Positions 23,884 to 32,408 of a stretch of DNA of 64,000 nt are shown here, piece after piece. Within the stretch, counting starts at the first letter, position 1; every line of letters starts with the position of its first letter. Location: the NCBI GenBank assembly GCA_965116325.1, contig OZ220675.1, positions 2,170,001 through 2,234,000 on the forward strand, given 5' to 3'. The DNA comes from JAGWBF01 sp965116325 (lineage in GTDB: Bacteria; Chloroflexota; Dehalococcoidia; Lucifugimonadales; JAGWBF01). The translations under genes were made by a program, and so were the position numbers. A model generated the notes under the pieces. That model was not told the origin of the DNA, did no database searches, and saw only the letters and a list, made by a program, of their open reading frames with translations.

Positions 23884-24064
23884 GTCCCCTCATGGAGGGG
23901 AGATAAGTCTACCCCCTCTCCCCTGTAGGGAGAGGGCTGGGGTGAGGTGGAATAGACCCCTGGCGCTCGGTGAGCGTTTCACCCTCCCCTTAGTCCCCTC
24001 CCATCAAGGGAGAGGGGATTTATTTCTCCCGCTCCCCTGGAGGGAGAGGGCTGGGGTGAGGGGG
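23884..24064. repeat. cluster of GC-rich dispersed palindromes
   Basis: Three or four units between wecB and the GT4 gene: a short one at 23884-23900, a CCCTCTCCCC...GGGAGAGGG-ctgGGGTGAGG unit at 23912-23947, then 23979-24018 and 24029-24064, the last again ending GGGAGAGGG-ctgGGGTGAGGGG. The gap otherwise holds no gene. Confidence 0.7.
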
Positions 24065-24087
24065 CACAGTTTCTGAAGGAAGGGGCG

Positions 24088-25311
24088 TCAATGGCGCTTA
24101 GCGACCTCCATCAGCAGCTCCTCGTGCCGGCGCACCAGCACCTCCCTGGAGTGGCCCTCCAGGAAAGCCTGCCTGCCCGCAGCCCCCATGACTGACCGTT
24201 CCTCGGCGCTCAAGGAGTACAGTTCCAGCACCGCCTGGGCCATGGCTTGGGGGTCCTCTGCGGGACAGCTTGTGCCAGCCCCCGCAGCCTCCACCAGGTC
24301 GGCTGCATTGCCGGCGCTGGCCATGAGCACGGGACGCTGGCAGGCCATGTAAGAGAATATCTTGGCCGGTATGCTGATCTCGAACAGGGGGTCCCGCTTG
24401 TAGTGGGCCAGCAGCACGTCGGACAGAGCATAGATGTGGGGCATCCGGGTCGCGGGCTGCTGCCCCAGGAACCCCACGTTCTCCAGCTTCCTCTCCCGTA
24501 CCATGCCCTCCAGCCCGTCGCGTCCCACCCCATCTCCCGCGAACAGGAACTGGATGTTCTCTTGGGACCTCAGGAGGTCGGCTGTCTCGACCACCGTCTG
24601 CAGGTTCTGAGCGAGGCCCATATTGCCTCCGAACACCACGTTGAACCTGCCCGCCATGCCAAGCTCCCCTGCAAGGGTGGGGTCCGGCTCCACAGGCTGG
24701 TAAATCTCCTCGTTAGCCCAGTTGGTTATCACCGTGACTTTCTCCGGGGGTACACCCTTGCCCACCAGGTTGTCCCGGTAGCCGGGAGAGACTGTGATGA
24801 TGGCAGAGGCGCGCTTGTAAACGAATCTTTCCAGCCAGCGCAGCCCCGCGATTATCTTCCTGCTTCGCACCATGCCCGTGGCCAGGATCGCCTCTGGCCA
24901 TAGGTCATTCACCGCATAGACAAAGGGGATGCGGCGCATCAACCCCATGACCCAAGCTGAGACCCCCATGCTAAGAGGGGGATGGGACACGTACATGACG
25001 TCGGCGGGCCTGATGCCCAGGGTGCCCATTGCGCACGATGATGCCATGAAAGAGCCGTAACTAAGGATGCGACGCAGGGACGACCGGCTGTGGTCCACCA
25101 TAAGCGGCAGGCGGAGCACCGGGATTCCGTCGATGGTCTCCCACTTCCAGGGCCGCTGGCTGTAGCCATCGTAAAGCTTTCCTTGGGGATAGCTTGGGAA
25201 CCCGGCAACGACCTGCACCTGGTGGCCCCGTCGTGCCAAGGATACCGCCAACTCATGGGGCATCCATATGGGTTCCGGATGGTAGAAGTAGGAGTGAATC
25301 AGGATTCGCAT
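24088..25311 (-). CDS. GT4-family glycosyltransferase, WbuB type
   Basis: A 407-residue GT-B glycosyltransferase close in pattern to WbuB-like enzymes that add a sugar to undecaprenyl-linked O-unit or capsule intermediates. Segments: ILIHSYFYHPEPIWMPHELA, YVSHPPLSMGVSAWVM, YAVNDLWPEAILATGM, VITNWANEEIY, and the donor-site FEISIPAKIFSYMACQRPVL with the family acid residues. A hydrophobic segment near residues 110-130 could touch the membrane. TTG 25314 precedes ATG 25311; the ATG is taken. A palindrome-rich gap follows it and wecB lies beyond. Confidence 0.88.
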   Translation of the reverse strand: MRILIHSYFYHPEPIWMPHELAVSLARRGHQVQVVAGFPSYPQGKLYDGYSQRPWKWETIDGIPVLRLPLMVDHSRSSLRRILSYGSFMASSCAMGTLGIRPADVMYVSHPPLSMGVSAWVMGLMRRIPFVYAVNDLWPEAILATGMVRSRKIIAGLRWLERFVYKRASAIITVSPGYRDNLVGKGVPPEKVTVITNWANEEIYQPVEPDPTLAGELGMAGRFNVVFGGNMGLAQNLQTVVETADLLRSQENIQFLFAGDGVGRDGLEGMVRERKLENVGFLGQQPATRMPHIYALSDVLLAHYKRDPLFEISIPAKIFSYMACQRPVLMASAGNAADLVEAAGAGTSCPAEDPQAMAQAVLELYSLSAEERSVMGAAGRQAFLEGHSREVLVRRHEELLMEVAKRH

Positions 25312-25459
25312 CAATTAGCTCTCTCCCGCATTGTAGCCAAAACAAGTCTCCAAATGCATGTTTAGGTGCCGTGCCCTTGACGGCATTTGACATTCTCACC
25401 AAACTCTATCCAACATCCGCCTCTCAAGGAAGGAGGCTATCATAGGACGCGGACTGATC

Positions 25460-26689
25460 GTGGCGTACGTGTGCAACGCCCATCTAGGCGGTGGAGAGGA
25501 GCACGCGCACCAGATATCGAGGCACTTGGTGGGCCTGGGAGAAGAGCTGACCTACGTTACCATGCTCTGTCCTCACCCCCACGCACCCTTTCTGTGCCCG
25601 GATCCCTTGGAGCTTGAACGGTTCGAGGAGTCCTGCGGATATCCCATCGTGCGGGTACGAAACAGGTTTCTGGGATATGGGCGTTGGTTTACTCCGTCGG
25701 CGATCATTAACCAGTTTCGGTTACTCCGGGATTTGTACGTAGTGGTGCGCAGGCTCCGGCCGCGGTTCCTCTTAGTGAACCAGGGAGTATTTCTGTGTGC
25801 GATCTGTTGGATGATTTCGAAGCTGGCTCGCATTCCCGTTATCCAGATGGTCCATCACGTGCAACAAACTATGGGGCAGGGCGTTCGTGGGCGGGTGAGA
25901 CGAATACTTGCCCGCTTTGTCTTTAAGGCCGTCGATTTAAACGTGTGCATCTCCAAGGCCACCGAGACGGACGTTACGAAGTTCGCGAATTCGAGTCGCG
26001 TTAGAACAACCATAATCGCCAACGCTGTTGATCTAGATGGCATGGACGCCTGGAAAAGAGATGACCTCGCCGGCAGTAAGGCGATGGAGTCCCTGCAACA
26101 GCGAGGGTATGTAGCGGCTCGCGGGCCTGTCATTCTTGCAGTTGCAAGGCTCGAAGAGAACAAGGGTATCCAGTGGGGTATCAGGGCGATGCCGAAGATA
26201 CTGGCCGAGTTCTCCGACGCGCGCTACTTGGTCGTGGGAGATGGGACCTACAAATCCGAATTGGAATGCATCGCCGGCTCTGCGCTGCTGGACAGCCAGC
26301 AAGGGGCAGTTGTCTTCCTAGGGCGGGTGTCCGACGACGAGAAGTACGCTCTCTACGAAGCCTGCGACCTGTTCGTTATGCCGTCGTCCGAGGAGGGGTT
26401 TGGACTGGTGTACGCCGAGGCTGGGGCCTTCGGTAAGCCCTCCATCGGGTGCGACGTCATGGGGGTGCCTGAAGCCATAGCCCATGAAGAAACGGGTTTG
26501 CTGGTGCCTCCCAACGACCCCGATGCTGTGGCGGATGCGATTCTGAGGCTGCTCCGGGATGATGGCGAGCGGGCCCGCATGGGAGCCGCAGCCAGAAGGC
26601 GCGTTGAGACCATGGGCACATGGGAGGACAGGGCGAGACAGTACCAGCAGCTCATAGGGGAGCTGGTCAGCAGGCGCGGGAATGGGTGA
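25460..26689 (+). CDS. GT4-family glycosyltransferase
   Basis: A 409-residue GT-B glycosyltransferase on the strand opposite to the rest of the cluster. It has an N-terminal VCNAHLGGGEEHAHQIS loop, LAVARLEENKGIQWGIRA, the donor-site PSSEEGFGLVYAEAGAFGKP (E-x7-E), and GVPEAIAHEETGLLVPP. The GTG at 25460 is a convention; an AGGAGG lies at 25431-25436, so translation could begin earlier in the same frame at an ATA (25442) or ATC, adding MIGRGLI-like residues that extend the first beta strand. Divergent from the WbuB-like gene (145-base gap). Confidence 0.87.
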   Translation: MAYVCNAHLGGGEEHAHQISRHLVGLGEELTYVTMLCPHPHAPFLCPDPLELERFEESCGYPIVRVRNRFLGYGRWFTPSAIINQFRLLRDLYVVVRRLRPRFLLVNQGVFLCAICWMISKLARIPVIQMVHHVQQTMGQGVRGRVRRILARFVFKAVDLNVCISKATETDVTKFANSSRVRTTIIANAVDLDGMDAWKRDDLAGSKAMESLQQRGYVAARGPVILAVARLEENKGIQWGIRAMPKILAEFSDARYLVVGDGTYKSELECIAGSALLDSQQGAVVFLGRVSDDEKYALYEACDLFVMPSSEEGFGLVYAEAGAFGKPSIGCDVMGVPEAIAHEETGLLVPPNDPDAVADAILRLLRDDGERARMGAAARRRVETMGTWEDRARQYQQLIGELVSRRGNG

Positions 26690-26697
26690 CGGTGCGA

Positions 26698-26737
26698 CTT
26701 CTCCTCCCCTCTGAAGGAGAGGGTTGGTGTGAGGGGT
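26698..26737. repeat. dispersed GC-rich palindrome
   Basis: CTCCCCTCTGAAGGAGAGGG followed by ttggtGTGAGGGG, the same type as the copies at 44552 and 44748. It lies nine bases after the glycosyltransferase stop. Confidence 0.65.
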
Positions 26738-26816
26738 ACTGGCTGCCCCATTCGTCGGCAGTTCGCAGAGCGGGGTTCTGCGTCCCCGTCCCCGGGATGG
26801 CCGTTCCCCTTCGATT

Positions 26817-26862
26817 TCCCCCTTCGAGAGCCTCAGGACAGGCTCAGGCCGAACGGCCAGTC
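26817..26862. repeat. CCTTCGAGAGCCT...AGGCTC palindromic repeat
   Basis: GAGCCT-caggac-AGGCTC is flanked by CCTTCG and GCCGAACGG. This is the sequence type of a short palindromic element (CCTTCGACAGGCTCAGG-like) found in intergenic DNA of many bacteria. The rest of the 26690-26990 gap shows no gene. Confidence 0.55.
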
Positions 26863-26990
26863 GTGTTGCAAGCCAACGTAGGTTCCAGTTTTAGTGGAAA
26901 CGACGGTAGGGGGAGCGGCAACGACGAGGGTGTTCAAGGGTTCCCTCAAAAAGAGGATAGGGGCATATGGAGGGAAGGGACAATCTTGTC

Positions 26991-28757
26991 TTAGGCGCCG
27001 GACTGGAGCTTGTGGTAGTTGGCGAACACCCCTGCCTTGGCCAGCAGGCTGTCCCAGTTGCCCTCCTCCACGATCTGTCCGTCCTGCAGCACCAGGATCT
27101 TGTCGGCACCCTGTATGGTGGATGTGCGGTGGGCAACGACCAGAATGGTGCACTCGCCGTGCACCTGCTTGATGTGCTCTTGGACAGCCTGCTCCGACTC
27201 GGAGTCCAGGGCGCTGGTGGCCTCGTCCAGGACCAGGATTTCCGGGTTTCGCAGGATGGCCCTGGCCAGGGCTATTCGCTGGCGCTGGCCCCCGGACAGG
27301 TTCCAGCCCTGCTCGCCTATCACGGTGTCGTAGCCCGTAGGCAGGTTCTCGACGAAGTCGTGAGCATAGGCCCGCTTGGCCGCCTCCACCACCTTCTCCT
27401 CTGAGCTGCCCGGCCTACCGATGGCGATGTTGTTGAAAACGCTGTCGTTGAACAGGAACACATCCTGGCTCACCAGACCTATAGACCTGCGCCATGTCGC
27501 CAGGTCCAACTCCCGCAGGTCCATCGCGTCCACTTTCACGGACCCTTCCAGGGGGTCGTAGAACCGCAGGAGCAGGTCGATTACCGTGGTCTTTCCCACG
27601 CCGGAGCCCCCCACGATAGCTGTCAGCTCCCCCTTCCTGGCGGTGAAGGAGACATTCTTGAGGACCGGCGAGCGGGGGTCGTAGCTGAATCCCACACCGG
27701 AGAAGGCTATCTCGTCCTTAAGGCCCGGGAAAGGACTATCTCCGTTGGCCACCTTGATGTGAGAGGCTTCGTCCATGACCCTGTTGACATCGTGGAGGGC
27801 TGCAATGGTGCCGGCGAAGGTCTGTCGCTCGCTGTTGAGGGCGACGATCCTGGGGGTGAGACGATAGAGGATGAACAGCAGGGCAACCACAATGGCGATC
27901 TCGAAGCCCAGCAGGGACACGCCAACGAACACGATCCCGCCGATGAGCCCGAACAGGGCGGCTTCGTGGAACACCACCATCTGACTCCGGTGCTTCCCCA
28001 GCCGGTAGGCTGCCTCGGCCACTTCGTCGGTCCTCCTGCGGAAGGCGGTCCGTTGTAATGGCTCCAGCAGAAAGGCCTTGATGACCCGTATTCCGCTCAG
28101 GCTCTCCACCGATGTGGCCTGGAGGCGGTTCTCCCGCTCCGCCAGGTTCCCTCCGATGGCCCGGGAGCGGGTTACGTTGTACTGGAGAGCCAGGGACACC
28201 AGCAGCAGCAGTCCCACCGCGATGGCTGTGAGGGTTGGAGCGATGAGGAAGGCGGCCGTCAGGTAGGTGACGATTATCCCGATGCTGGCCAGCACCTCGT
28301 TGGCGTGGAAGTAGGCTTCTCCTGCGCGGAAGGCTTGGGTGGTTAGCGTTCCGCTCAAGGAGCCGGTCCTCTGGTCCTGGAAGTAGGAGATGTCGGTTTG
28401 GAGCAGGTTCTCCATGGTCGAGGTCCTCATCCAGGAGATGAACCCCTCCCTTGTCTTGGCGACGAGGACCATCCGCAGGTACTTGAGGGCGGCCGCCGTC
28501 AGGACAAGGATGGCGAGGGCTACCAGGATGGACTCCAGGGTAAGGGACAGGCCCAGGGTGTTGAACAGGTCCTCAAAGGCCCGGGAGATCCAGTGGTCCC
28601 CAACCCCGCCCGAGTCCAGGTTCTGGAGTAGGGGAACCAGGAGACCCACGTTGACGCCTTCGAAGATGGCGACAAGGAGAGTAACGAGAATAATGAACAG
28701 GGCCATCCGGAGACGGCCGTACTTTACTGCAAAGCTGTGCCAGAGGGCGCTGTACAT
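26991..28757 (-). CDS. ABC exporter, permease-ATPase fusion (MsbA/lipid or glycan flippase type)
   Basis: A 588-residue half-transporter: six hydrophobic helices in residues 1-310, then an ATPase domain. Walker A VGGSGVGKTTVID (about 385), signature NLSGGQRQRIALARAIL, Walker B ILVLDEATSALDSESE and the switch His in VVAHRTSTI are intact. It should act as a dimer in the inner membrane and export a lipid, glycolipid or lipid-linked glycan. Its place at the upstream end of the glycan cluster suggests it flips the lipid-linked product. The start at 28757 is an ATG; a region of about 170 bases with no gene separates it from the T-box promoter. Confidence 0.92.
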   Translation of the reverse strand: MYSALWHSFAVKYGRLRMALFIILVTLLVAIFEGVNVGLLVPLLQNLDSGGVGDHWISRAFEDLFNTLGLSLTLESILVALAILVLTAAALKYLRMVLVAKTREGFISWMRTSTMENLLQTDISYFQDQRTGSLSGTLTTQAFRAGEAYFHANEVLASIGIIVTYLTAAFLIAPTLTAIAVGLLLLVSLALQYNVTRSRAIGGNLAERENRLQATSVESLSGIRVIKAFLLEPLQRTAFRRRTDEVAEAAYRLGKHRSQMVVFHEAALFGLIGGIVFVGVSLLGFEIAIVVALLFILYRLTPRIVALNSERQTFAGTIAALHDVNRVMDEASHIKVANGDSPFPGLKDEIAFSGVGFSYDPRSPVLKNVSFTARKGELTAIVGGSGVGKTTVIDLLLRFYDPLEGSVKVDAMDLRELDLATWRRSIGLVSQDVFLFNDSVFNNIAIGRPGSSEEKVVEAAKRAYAHDFVENLPTGYDTVIGEQGWNLSGGQRQRIALARAILRNPEILVLDEATSALDSESEQAVQEHIKQVHGECTILVVAHRTSTIQGADKILVLQDGQIVEEGNWDSLLAKAGVFANYHKLQSGA

Positions 28758-28935
28758 ATGCCTTGGGTCAACCTGGTTGGGCGATGGATCGTGGCACGAT
28801 GGTAGGTAAGGGCCATGCCTGTGTCAAGGCGCGCAGGATACCCTCTGATATGGGAACTCTTGCGCGCCTTCCCCGGCGGGATTGAACACAGTCCGGGCGT
28901 GACACGACGAATGATAGAGGATTCGAGAGCGGGGA

Positions 28936-28965
28936 TTGACGCAATTGAAAATAGTGTGCTAACTT
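28936..28965 (+). promoter_or_regulatory. promoter of the ilvB T-box leader
   Basis: TTGACG (28936-28941), 18 bases, then TAACTT (28960-28965) with TGC directly before it (extended -10). Confidence 0.55.
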
Positions 28966-28971
28966 TTACCA

Positions 28972-29246
28972 TGTAAAAAGCCGCGAAAGAGACGAGTAGG
29001 CGGGGAATAGCGTCCAGCGAGTCTGGTACGGTGAAAGCAGACACGTGAACCCCGACCGAAGATCCCTCTGGAGCTGCCAGCCGAAGCCTCCAAATGGAGA
29101 AAGTAAGCTGAGCCGGGTTCATCGCCCGTTACAAGCGATGGAGCATGATGGTGCTCTACAGAAGAGGCCCTCATAAGAATGGGGGCAATTAGGGTGGTAC
29201 CGCGGGAAAACGCATCCCGTCCCTAGCAGGGGACGGGATTTTTTTA
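28972..29246 (+). promoter_or_regulatory. T-box riboswitch, probable Ile specifier, with terminator
   Basis: The T-box sequence AGGGTGGTACCGCGG is at 29191-29205; its TGGT should pair with an uncharged tRNA ending ACCA. In stem I the lower helix AGAG/CTCT and the upper helix GGCGGGG/CCCCGACC bracket a specifier loop with the loop-E parts AGTA and GAA. The triplet one base after GAA is ATC (29062-29064), an isoleucine codon. Stem III is likely GAGCA-TGATGG-TGCTC (29142-29157). A terminator of ATCCCGTCCC / GGGACGGGAT and seven T ends at 29246. Uncharged tRNA-Ile should favour read-through into ilvB. Confidence 0.9.
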
Positions 29247-29309
29247 TCCGCCAATGCAGTCACCTGGAAGCTTCTGGCAGGCATCTAATCCGGGAACACG
29301 GAGGCTGAC

Positions 29310-31001
29310 ATGCAGCTGAAGGGTGCTGAAATCATTTGCGAGTCGCTGCTAAAGGAAGGGGTAGATGTGGTATTCGGGCATCCGGGGGGCGCTGTTCTCC
29401 CCCTGTACGATGCTCTTTACTCCTATCCTCAGCTACGTCATATCCTTGTAAGACATGAACAGGCGGCCGCTCATGCGGCCGATGGCTATGCCCGGGTGAC
29501 CGGCAGGCCGGGGGTCTGCATTGCCACGTCGGGTCCCGGCGCAACCAACCTGGTGACGGGCATTATGGGAGCCAAGGCCGATTCCGTCCCCATGGTGGCC
29601 ATAACTGGGCAGGTGGCCCGGGCGGCCCTGGGTAGCGAGGCCTTCCAGGAGTGTGACACCTGCGCCATCACAGCTCCATGCACCAAGAAGAACTACTTGG
29701 TCATGTCCGCCGAAGACCTGGCTCCGACCATCTATGATGCGTTCCGGGTGGCCCAAGAAGGGCGGCCGGGCCCTACTCTGATAGATATACCAAGGGATGT
29801 CCAGCAGGAGCTAGCCGAGTTTGAGTACATGGAGGTCCCAGGGGGGGACTTAGCCCCTGTTCATGAAGGCATGGAGGAAAACCTCCGGAGGGCCGCTCAG
29901 CTCATCAACGGGGCCAGCAAGCCCCTGATCCTGGCGGGTCATGGGGTGCTGAACTCCCGGGCTGCCTCCGATGTGCTGTCCCTGGCCGAAAAGACCGGTA
30001 TCCCGGTAGTCAACACTCTCCTGGGTATCGGTTCTTTCCCCAGGAGCCACCCCCTCAGCTTGGGAATGCTGGGAATGCACGGCATGTACTGGTCCAACCT
30101 TGGAGTGGACCAGTCGGACCTCATCGTGGGACTTGGAGTGCGGTTCGATGATCGCATTATCGGCAAGCCCGGCTCCTTTGCCCCCAACGCCAAGGTCATC
30201 CAGGTTGATATCGACCCTTCCCAGATAGCGCGAAATGTCCCTGTCGAAGTGGGCATCGTCGGCGGTGTCAAGGCGGTGCTGAAGGAGCTCCTAGCCCTGG
30301 TGCGCCCTTCCAGCCACGCCGACTGGGTGCACCAGTTGGATGCCCTCAAGGAGGAGCATCCTTCTCTGGAGGTGCCCGAGACCGATGGACTTCTTGCCCA
30401 GCATGTTTTGACTGACCTCAACGAGGTTATGGCAAGCGAGGGCGACTCCGTAGTCGTTACCGGGGTTGGCCAGCACCAGATGTGGGCGGCCCAGTACCTG
30501 ATGGTTGAAGTGTCGGATAACTTTGTATCCTCGGGCGGCCTTGGGGCTATGGGGTACGAGGTGCCGGCGGCCATGGGCGCCCAGGTGGGAAGACCCGATG
30601 CCACCGTTTGGAGCATCGCCGGAGACGGTGGGATCCAGATGACCATCCAGGAGCTGGCGACCATCTCCGATGAGAAACTGCCGGTGAAGATAGCATTGTT
30701 CAATAACGGCGACTTAGGAATGGTGCGCCAATGGCAGGAGATGTTCTACCAGGGGCACTACAAGGCGGTTTCCATCCCCGGTCCTGACTTTGTGAAGATG
30801 TCGGAAGCTTTTGGCATACCCGCTAAGAGGGTGGCGCGTCGGGAAGAGGTACTTCACGCCCTGCGTCAGGCCAAGGAGACATCAGGGCCGTTCCTTATCG
30901 AATTCGTTCTCAAGCCCGATGAGAGTGTCTATCCGATGGTCCCGTCAGGAGCTACGCTGGCGGAAACTGTGGAAGACCCCAGGACGCGGAAGACCGGATA
31001 A
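29310..31001 (+). CDS. ilvB: acetolactate synthase large (catalytic) subunit
   Basis: Makes acetolactate or acetohydroxybutyrate, the first common step of branched-chain amino-acid synthesis, using thiamine diphosphate. The 563 residues show the catalytic Glu in RHEQAAAHAADGYAR, SGPGATN, the EAFQECDTCAITAPCTKKNYLV variant of the usual QE-VD motif, and the cofactor motif GDGGIQMTIQELATI...FNNGDLGMVRQW. The FAD-contact central domain (GVLNSRAASDVLSLAEKTGIPV) is normal. A GGAGG precedes the ATG. No ilvN or ilvC adjoins; 460 bases without a gene follow. Regulation by the T-box supports a biosynthetic rather than catabolic role. Confidence 0.95.
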   Translation: MQLKGAEIICESLLKEGVDVVFGHPGGAVLPLYDALYSYPQLRHILVRHEQAAAHAADGYARVTGRPGVCIATSGPGATNLVTGIMGAKADSVPMVAITGQVARAALGSEAFQECDTCAITAPCTKKNYLVMSAEDLAPTIYDAFRVAQEGRPGPTLIDIPRDVQQELAEFEYMEVPGGDLAPVHEGMEENLRRAAQLINGASKPLILAGHGVLNSRAASDVLSLAEKTGIPVVNTLLGIGSFPRSHPLSLGMLGMHGMYWSNLGVDQSDLIVGLGVRFDDRIIGKPGSFAPNAKVIQVDIDPSQIARNVPVEVGIVGGVKAVLKELLALVRPSSHADWVHQLDALKEEHPSLEVPETDGLLAQHVLTDLNEVMASEGDSVVVTGVGQHQMWAAQYLMVEVSDNFVSSGGLGAMGYEVPAAMGAQVGRPDATVWSIAGDGGIQMTIQELATISDEKLPVKIALFNNGDLGMVRQWQEMFYQGHYKAVSIPGPDFVKMSEAFGIPAKRVARREEVLHALRQAKETSGPFLIEFVLKPDESVYPMVPSGATLAETVEDPRTRKTG

Positions 31002-31180
31002 TCTGCCTTATCCAAATTCTTAGATTTGTTCTAGAACCACCCTAGTCCTTCGCTTGCTGTTTCTGATTACAGATGTGCAGCCTTGGACAATGTCGACCGC
31101 CAATCAAGCCTCACCACCCATGAACTCACAAACAGTTTTGTACAATGATTAGACGCATTATCAAACCAATTGTGGAAAAA
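31002..31180. other. noncoding stretch after ilvB
   Basis: No frame with a ribosome-binding site is seen. A weak hairpin (GGATAA-TCTGCC-TTATCC, 30996-31013) overlaps the ilvB stop but lacks a T-run. Nothing else was recognised. Confidence 0.4.
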
Positions 31181-31220
31181 AGTCTTGACAAGACTGCATT
31201 TCGGTATCAAACTACCGAAA
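31181..31220 (+). promoter_or_regulatory. promoter with two palindromes, likely operator
   Basis: AGTCTTG-A-CAAGACT (31181-31195) contains a TTGACA -35 hexamer. Three bases later comes TTTCGGTA-tcaaac-TACCGAAA (31199-31220), a perfect eight-base inverted repeat with a six-base centre that covers where the -10 would lie. This is a typical layout for repressor control. It sits 240 bases upstream of the metallo-hydrolase. Confidence 0.5.
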
Positions 31221-31461
31221 GTCAATAATGGGGCCGGAAGGTGTGGGAGGCGGCTGGCAGCAATAAGTGGTCAAGCCCAATAATGTTCCCCCTTCACCAG
31301 CCCCGGCCATCCCGCTTCCTTGTCTGACTTTTTTGGGAACTCGGCTTTTTTCTTTTTCCGGGTTCCGGATAGGAGGTTAGAAGAAAAAGCATGCTGAGAT
31401 GTGTTGTGGGAGGAATGGGGGAGGACTCTTCCGTTTTTTCACGGTGATTCTTTAGGAGGCA
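31221..31461. other. long leader or noncoding stretch before the hydrolase
   Basis: Holds T-rich runs and GGAACTCGG / CCGGGTTCC arms (about 31338-31369) with a T-rich centre. There is no gene. It may be a 5' leader of the hydrolase or contain a small RNA; no known RNA family was recognised. Confidence 0.35.
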
Positions 31462-32304
31462 ATGAATGCGACGATGATGACGACGTCCGTTAGAGTAATG
31501 AGCGACGGAATAATAAAGTTCGATGGTGGAACAATGTTTGGGCAGGTGCCCAAGGTTGTATGGGAAAACAAGGTTTCGACAGACCGCAAGAATCGGATTA
31601 CCTTGGGACTCAACTCCCTCCTCATTCAAATCGGGACCCACACGGTCCTGGTGGATGCGGGGGTTGGCTCAAAGGAGATAGACGGCGAAAAAGAGACCTA
31701 TGGTCTGGTGCCCAGTCGCTTGCTCAAGGGCCTGAAAAGCCTTGGGCTTTCAGCTAAAGATGTCGATACCGTAATACTGACCCACCTTCATTTTGATCAT
31801 AGTGGTGGGTGTACCAAGCTGGACCGCATGGGCAACCTCGTGCCGACCTTTTCCAAAGCCAAGTACTATGTCCAGAGCGATTGTTGGGAAGATGCCTGCA
31901 TGGCCACTGAACGCTGCCAGGAGATCCATCGCGGGGAGGACTATCGGCCCATTGACGAGAAGGGCCAGCTGGAGCTCTTGGACGGCGACGCTGAGATCTA
32001 CCCCGGCCTTAACGTCAGGGTAACTGCGGGCCACGCTCGGGGACACCAGATAGTCTTGCTGAACCATGGTGGAGAGCGAATAGCCTTTCTGGGCGACCTG
32101 GTGCCCACGCCCCACCACCTGGATATGTCTGCCATTTCGGCTTTCGACCGCTTCCCCGAGGAGACCCTGGTAATGAAGCGGGACATTCTCAAACAAGCCG
32201 AACGGGAGGGCTGGCTTCTAATATTTGCCCATGGGAACGAACAGAAGGCCGGCTATCTGGAGAATCGAAGTGGGGAGACGTATCTGCGCCCTGTCGAACT
32301 GTAA
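31462..32304 (+). CDS. metallo-beta-lactamase-fold hydrolase
   Basis: A 280-residue MBL-fold enzyme with the metal motif THLHFDHSGG (H-x-H-x-D-H), further His in VRVTAGHARGHQIVLL, and the Asp in FLGDLVPTPHH. The N-terminal half has IQIGTHTVLVDAGVGSKE. The pattern recalls lactonases and quorum-quenching-type MBL proteins, but also many others, so the substrate is not assigned. The AGGAGG at 31454-31459 is only two bases from the ATG at 31462; an in-frame ATG at 31474 may be the true start. A palindrome-rich promoter lies 240 bases upstream and a hairpin terminator follows. Confidence 0.88.
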   Translation: MNATMMTTSVRVMSDGIIKFDGGTMFGQVPKVVWENKVSTDRKNRITLGLNSLLIQIGTHTVLVDAGVGSKEIDGEKETYGLVPSRLLKGLKSLGLSAKDVDTVILTHLHFDHSGGCTKLDRMGNLVPTFSKAKYYVQSDCWEDACMATERCQEIHRGEDYRPIDEKGQLELLDGDAEIYPGLNVRVTAGHARGHQIVLLNHGGERIAFLGDLVPTPHHLDMSAISAFDRFPEETLVMKRDILKQAEREGWLLIFAHGNEQKAGYLENRSGETYLRPVEL

Positions 32305-32326
32305 TATTCCATCATTGACACTGCAG

Positions 32327-32384
32327 GAACGCCTGCCGACGAACTGATCAAGGATGAAGGTTCACGGCAGGCGTTCTTCTTTTT
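32327..32384 (+). terminator. terminator after the MBL hydrolase
   Basis: A perfect 12-bp stem (GAACGCCTGCCG / CGGCAGGCGTTC) with a 26-base loop, followed by TTCTTTTT. Confidence 0.7.
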
Positions 32385-32408
32385 GACAAACGATGCCGAG
32401 AATCTTTG

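Noticed and set aside
30996..31013. A hairpin at the ilvB stop as terminator
   Set aside because: It is only six base pairs and AT-rich, and is not followed by a T-run.
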